Assembly: GCA_035578905.1 (NCBI GenBank)
Contig: JAQJVL010002162.1
Location: 1-64,000 of the forward strand
Length of the DNA stretch: 64,000 nt
Direction of reading: 5' to 3'
Source: Stictocephala bisonia
Taxonomy: Eukaryota; Arthropoda; Insecta; Hemiptera; Membracidae
The translations under genes and the position numbers were made by a program. Positions 58,499-64,000 of the stretch are shown piece by piece. How positions within the stretch are numbered: the first letter of the stretch is position 1; each line of letters opens with the position of its first letter. A model generated the notes under the pieces. The model saw only the letters and a program-made list of their open reading frames with translations. It was not told the origin of the DNA and ran no database searches.

Positions 58499-60283
58499 TA
58501 GATAACGATTACTTTAATGGGGTATAAGTAGGTTTATATTTCTTCAATAGTAATTAGTTATATTGAAGCAAACATTATTGAATTTTGTATTTAATAGCCA
58601 TATAATGTAAATCAAATAATCAGAGGACACTTCATTTAAGTGCACTTGCTATAATGTGCAAAAATATAATTCACATCACACCTAACCCCACTCAAAATTA
58701 ATAATATAATTTTAATTGTTTTACAGTTAATCGTAATATTAGGACTCCTACTTCGATGTGTCACATTCTTTAGAATAGTGTTTTTTCATACCATTGACAA
58801 CTTATTATTCAAAATTAAAGGAAGAGAATTAAGAAACATGAAAAACTGTTGGTGACAGTGTAATAATTTGTTTCTATACCTGGAATTTTTAATTTGGTAA
58901 AGTAAAAGTGACGTGTCAAAGTATAGACGTCTATAAACAAGTGACATGTCCTAGGCAGAACTGGCCTCAATATGATGCCGTATAAAATGAGGTAGATATT
59001 GGTGATTGTTAGGGATGGAGTTTCACCGCAACAATTTGCTGCAATGCGGTGCCTTTGGCTGAATATGAAAGTAAACTTAAATAAATAAAAAAATGATTCT
59101 TTAATTTATATTTTTGTATCTTATAATTTTACAATATATACAAATAATAATAGAGTAGCAGAACTTTTACTATTTATTTTTTTAGGCTTGAATTAAAATA
59201 TAAATAATAAGCCAACACAAATCACGTAGTACTGTAGTCCTGATACCTGAGGGCTCTCACTCAGTTATCCTCATCAACAAGGGTAATACTTAAATAGTAA
59301 GTGTGAGGTGTCCGGTATCACACCTTGACATATTACAAAGACATATAACAGAAATGGTCTAATAACAAGCAATTTAAAATTATTATCTAGATTACCCAAT
59401 CAATTCATCCACAGCCCATATAAACAAAGAACAATAATCGTTCCTACAAGTCCTGTAAATTTCTTGTAGACAGCTTTGAAAGTTTAGTCAGATAACGTAA
59501 AAAATAAAGTAATTTTGTATAAAACATTTTATTAAATTTAAAAATTGAAATAATAAAGTTTAAACTGAAAAAAATAACTGTGTGGTCACCACTTTTTATA
59601 ATAAACTAAACTAAAAAAAAACAAGAAATAATTATAAAATGCCTAGTTGTAAATATAAGAACTCTTCAATTAAATATCAATTCCGTGCACATAGTTAAAG
59701 AAAATACCTATCATTAATGTATAATGATTTATAAAACTTTTATCCCACCAAATAACATTTAACGACTATTTACTGACATAGTAGTGTTATTATTGGCATG
59801 CGTTTTGAAATACTAAAAAAAAGTAAATAGAAAACAAAGACATATATCTGTTTATTATTGATGATTATTTCTGAGTAAACTAAGTCTGTAGTTTCTTCTC
59901 CAGCAATGCATAACTCAATCTACAAGAGATAACGTTAAGGTCACAATTCGAAATACTTACGCTCGGTAAAATATTATTGTGTAAACGTCACGCTGACATA
60001 TTTAAACAGATTATGTTTCTATAACACCTGACTGTTCTACCATACTCTGTTAGGTTTATTCATTGACACTATTTTATAATGTACAATTGTTGAGCATATT
60101 CGTTACATTTACTATAGTTCTTGTACTAAAATGTATAGTATTTTTTGTTTTTTCAGTCCTGCTAGTAGTTTGAAACTAAATTCTTCTCAACAATGAAGAT
60201 ATAAAACTTCAATAACGGTATTTCTTTATAAATTAAAATATCTTCATCGTTCAAACTGTCATTTGTTATGAAAATGTAAAAAT
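58499..60283. other. A+T-rich stretch, nothing recognised
   Basis: About 1.8 kb without a supported feature between the two G-rich arrays. Confidence 0.5.
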
Positions 60284-60699
60284 GTACATTACCACTGTAC
60301 GTGTAGGAGTGGGTGGGTGGGTCATTACCACTGTACGTGTAGGAGTGGGAGGGGGGGTCATTACCACTGTACGTGTAGGAGTGGGCGGGGGGGTCATTAT
60401 CACTGTACGTGTAGGGGTTGGCGGGTGGGTCATTACCACTGTACGTGTAGGAGTGAGCAGGGGGTCATTATCACCGTACGTGTAGGGGTGGGTGGGTGGG
60501 TCATTACCACTGTACGTGTAGGAGTGGGCGGGTGGGTCATTATCACCGTACGTGTGGGGGTGAGCGGGTAGGTCATCACCACTGTGCTTGTAGGGGGAGT
60601 GCGTGAGTGGGTCATTCATTAACACAGTATATGTAGGAGTGGGTGGGTGGTCATTCATTACGTGTATGTTTGGGCGGAGTGTGATTACGACCGTACTTA
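60284..60699 (+). repeat. 36-bp G-rich minisatellite, about 11 units (array 3)
   Basis: The typical unit is GGGTCATTACCACTGTACGT followed by GTAGGAGTGGGTGGGT. Some units have GGGAGGGGGGG or GGGCGGGGGGG tracts. The last units (GTGCTTGTAGGGGG, then CATTCATTACGTGTATG) are degraded. The open frames on both strands here are by-products. Confidence 0.95.
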
Positions 60700-61533
60700 G
60701 CTCTGTGTTGACGTAGTCTCACCGTAAGGGAGGGGTAAGCGCCTGTCAACAGTGAATGCAATATAGGTGCAATATAGGCCCATTAATGATTGATCTTTTA
60801 TTGGTTGACATATTTTAAATTACTTCGTATATTATTATGTTTTTTTATTTTTACTTAATTTAGTGAAAGCATCAATTAAGAATTAAATTTTAATTAATAT
60901 ATATTAAACATTAATGATATTGTTCAGTAAACGGACCCATTCCAAGCATTGAATGTTTTCACAAAGCAACGTACATCGACACAACAAACATGGCGAATGT
61001 GTTTATTGCACAACGGTTGGAACTATTTTATTAATACTTCTATCAACAAACATGATGCAAACAAAGTAGAAATCACACCTGGCGATATCCGAGTACCTTT
61101 CATCACACTAGTTCTTAATGTATTACTCATATTTAAATTGAATTTTCACCATTTATCATATATAAATAAATAATTGAACACTAATTTAACAATTATGTAA
61201 CTAAATTGTTTTATTTGATCTTAAACCAAGATATCATTAGTTTGGTATTAAACGTTTTAACGTTAGTCATAACTTAACACAAGATTTATACGTTGTTAAA
61301 TATTTTACTATAATTAATAAATGTGAAAAGCATGGGGTTTCTTAAAGCTGAGACAATCTTGTAAATAAAAATATAAATCATATTTTTATTTTCCGTGTTG
61401 GCGAACGAAAAAATAAACTAATGTCATTATACTAGTATGTTATGATTTTCTAAGCCACGTATCTTTCAAGCCTAATATGAGCCTACTCCTAAAAATTAAA
61501 GCAAGATTATTTTCACTGAAAAATTTACAAAGA
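60700..61533. other. A+T-rich stretch, nothing recognised
   Basis: No gene supported. The frame at 60949-61173 has no recognised domain. Confidence 0.45.
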
Positions 61534-62116
61534 CAGGACAACCTCGGTTATCCGGCCTTATGTAATGAAGGTTAAGCCAGATATGATAAAACCTGGATAA
61601 AACATAAGTCATAAATAAATTGTTTTTATTGGAGAAACACGTTTAGTAACTGATAAAAGACAGCACACATAAGCTGAGCGCCTACAATTGCATGTGATGG
61701 AACGCGTTCTGCAGCAATTTTATTGAAACGAACTATGTTTATCACGATCGTCAACTTTGACGCTGCTTTGCAATACAATACGAAAGATATTTTTTTTTAA
61801 ATCAATGCCGATTGCTGAGGGTGTGTACGTAAAATGAACTGTTCCACTTTCCCTACTCAATAAATGGACTCTTCCAGCCAGCCACACTGAACAAAAGTAA
61901 ACAACATTACCAGCTCGGATCTTCAGGCGCATCATTAAATTATTACGAGGTAGCTTGTTTAGAGGTTGACTTGTGCGACATTTGCCTTTTAAGTTGAAAG
62001 GTGCTTCCGATTAATTGTAATTTTATCTTGTAAATAATGTTTGTTGTTATCTATTTGCCAAACCGGATGACACGGACTGCCGGATAAAGTGAGGCCGGAT
62101 AATCGAGGTTGTACTG
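61534..62116. mobile_element. pogo/Tigger-like non-autonomous DNA element, 583 bp
   Basis: The left end CAGGACAACCTCGGTTATCC, continuing into GGCC, matches the right end read on the other strand, CAGTACAACCTCGATTATCC, continuing into GGCC. TA follows the right end (62117-62118) and GA precedes the left, consistent with a TA target site with one change. The sequence ACAACCTCGATTATCCGG is typical of pogo/Tigger termini. The interior is too short for a transposase. The minus frame at 61720-61935 gives no match I recognise and may be chance or a remnant. Confidence 0.75.
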
Positions 62117-64000
62117 TATATTTTAGCTAGTAATGAATTATTAACAGTAACGTGTTTATCATGAATTTTGTTTTTAGCAAACAAATGTTTTATTCCATAT
62201 GTAATAGCTTTTTTTATTTTTTACTGTAAAACAAAAAACTAAAACACTTACATTAAAGTATATTTCTAAAACCACTTGTACTTTTATCATTCTGACTCGA
62301 ATAAATAATTTTCTCATTTGAAATGTTAACAACGATCCGACACTCAAAGGTGATTGTTTGGTTTTTGATTGACAGTCCCTTACGTACGTTTTTTTTATTA
62401 CAATGAGGTTATGTTTCATATTTATTTTTATTTCATCTGGACCGAAAAATTCCTCGTCAGTAAAAAAATAACCCCTTATGTTAAAATGTCGACACCAAAA
62501 CCTCAACCACAATATTATTCAAACTTTTCCGGATAACATACATGCTAAAGTTTTATCACATGGGTGTTTTTTACGTCATGGCCATCAACATTCTGTTAAC
62601 AATAATCCTTTCTCCTAAAATCTGTATTAAAACAGAAGCCTATTTTTGCCAGACCACCCGCTGTTATTGCTTTGGGTTGTGAGATTAAAGGACCTTTCGT
62701 TACAATAAACATGGGTTTATATTTTCAGCCATGTTTTCGTGGACCTTTTATGACTAAAGCCTGGAGTTGTTGTCATTTATCTACAAAACACAATATTTAG
62801 TAAAAAAAAAAAAAAAAACTATTATTACTCAATTCCATAAGCAATCTTAAGATGAAAAAGTAAACTCTCATGTGCTTAATTTTCACATTAATGACTCTTG
62901 TTCGAACTCGAAATTGTAGGTAAAAGGTTTCTAGACGATAAGTGTGATACCTTAAAAAGAGCTAGCCAAAATACTCATAATAATAATAGTATATATGTAA
63001 TACAAAATCCAATTTTAAAATATAACAGCAATTCAATCCAAGCTAGTTACAAACATTACAAAATAATGACAATTACAATACGCTGATGGTAAGATGTAAT
63101 GTTTATGCAGATGTAAGTCAGGGAACAGATGTGTTGCAGTCTATTGCAGTACATTAGCATGGGTAATGCAATCAGCGGTGTCGACAATCAAGGAATAAAC
63201 GGTTCGGGTTGCTTTGACAAGATTGCTGAGATGAATTTAATCGTAACAGTCACCCTATTACAGTAGCTGTGCTTGTTCTCTAAAAACGATTAAAATAAAT
63301 AATGCCAAGAAGCGGTGATTAAATTGTTAGTGTTTCAATCTATCACTTTAATACATTGTACATGAGGAAAAAAGAGTAATTACGTCTTCCTATTTTAATG
63401 GAGACAGAGTCCTTCAAATTGGAACAGTATAAAGTAGCATCTAATTTCTGCTCATAACAGTTTGTTTTTATTCCTTGAATAAATCATAAGCGAAATGCCA
63501 CTGAAAAACAATACGATTGGTAAATATCAGTTATTGGTAAGTATAGTTTTCAAGAATATAAGGGCATCTTGGACCAAATTTTTATGATGAGATGGATCTT
63601 GGAGAACTGCTATGAAATGTAAAACGAGCATTTGACAACTTACATTGCTCAAAACCAAAATATGCTATTAAGGCTATTAGTATAACTCATGAACTTTTAG
63701 TTATTATGACGATGGTAAACTCAAAATTCAAAAATATAAATAAGCATCAAGATGAGTGATAACAGCTAGTTTGATAACAGCTCTTTATTATTGCACCTTA
63801 CAGTTAATAAAATTAAAACCGTCTGTACAACACAATCAACATCATGACAATGGATAACAGTTTAATATATTCGGACTGAAAATACAGATTTCAGAAAAGT
63901 AACAAAACTTACATATCTCAAAAGGTCAGTTAAAACTGACGAAATCTGCCATTTAAGAAAGACTACGCATTTAAGCTTGTTTTGTCAACAAGAAACTACT
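62117..64000. other. A+T-rich stretch, nothing recognised
   Basis: It contains a poly-A run (about 62801-62818). No gene, RNA or repeat is supported. Small frames (62174-62512 minus, 62898-63086 plus) lack domains. Confidence 0.5.

Noticed and set aside
57028..58501. Several frames with Gly/Trp/Tyr-rich repeats on the plus strand and Thr/Pro/His-rich repeats on the minus strand
   Set aside because: All phases are open over the G-rich minisatellite. Unit length varies, which breaks any one frame.
61720..61935. Frame inside the pogo-like element as a possible transposase remnant
   Set aside because: I recognise no helix-turn-helix or DDE motif in the 71 residues.

Overview
The window is eukaryotic, strongly A+T-rich, non-genic DNA that looks like an arthropod, most likely insect, genome. 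The grounds are a Jockey-clade non-LTR retrotransposon with both ORFs, short TTAGG-type tracts (the common insect telomere unit), tRNA- and 5S-derived SINE-like copies, a Helitron, several MITEs, and no dense ORFs or operons. A hemipteran-type genome would fit, but I cannot name the species. I found no convincing host protein-coding gene. One weak candidate internal exon lies at 40194-40323. Most open frames in the window are read-through of tandem repeats or of mobile elements.

Layout. 1-20.8 kb: mostly featureless A+T-rich DNA with scattered old repeats. These include a three-copy dispersed family (about 1.3, 9.6 and 19.3 kb), foldback elements at 5.1 and 17.4 kb, an inverted pair at 15.7/17.6 kb, and a GC/CpG-richer block at 2.26-2.84 kb. 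20.8-23.5 kb: a 98/99-bp satellite of about 27 units, then a short 67-bp array, a TTAGG-rich repeat and a 173-bp duplication. 24.8 kb: four 36-bp G-rich units. 28.6-33.2 kb: a 26-bp satellite interrupted by a 5'-truncated, frame-broken CR1-like LINE. 34.8-39.5 kb: a small TIR element interrupted by a complete 4.3-kb Jockey-like element with an exact 11-bp target-site duplication. 40.2-44.8 kb: foldback MITE, tRNA-like SINE, non-autonomous Helitron, 21-bp array, 5S-related SINE. 46.3-54.8 kb: arrays of about 157 bp, 36 bp and 54 bp, the last two with higher-order structure. 55.4-56.4 kb: a 1-kb inverted-repeat element. 57.0-58.5 and 60.3-60.7 kb: two more G-rich 36-bp minisatellites of the same family as 24.8 kb. 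61.5-62.1 kb: a pogo-like MITE.

How the parts relate. The only apparently complete coding unit is the Jockey-like element. Its ORF1 (zinc-knuckle RNA-binding protein) and ORF2 (endonuclease plus reverse transcriptase) overlap by ATGA, and both are open from start to stop. The other mobile elements look non-autonomous or dead. The strongest non-standard signals are a G-rich 36-bp minisatellite family at five places (three arrays and two lone units), two LINEs nested in other repeats, and at least ten unrelated tandem-array families in 64 kb.
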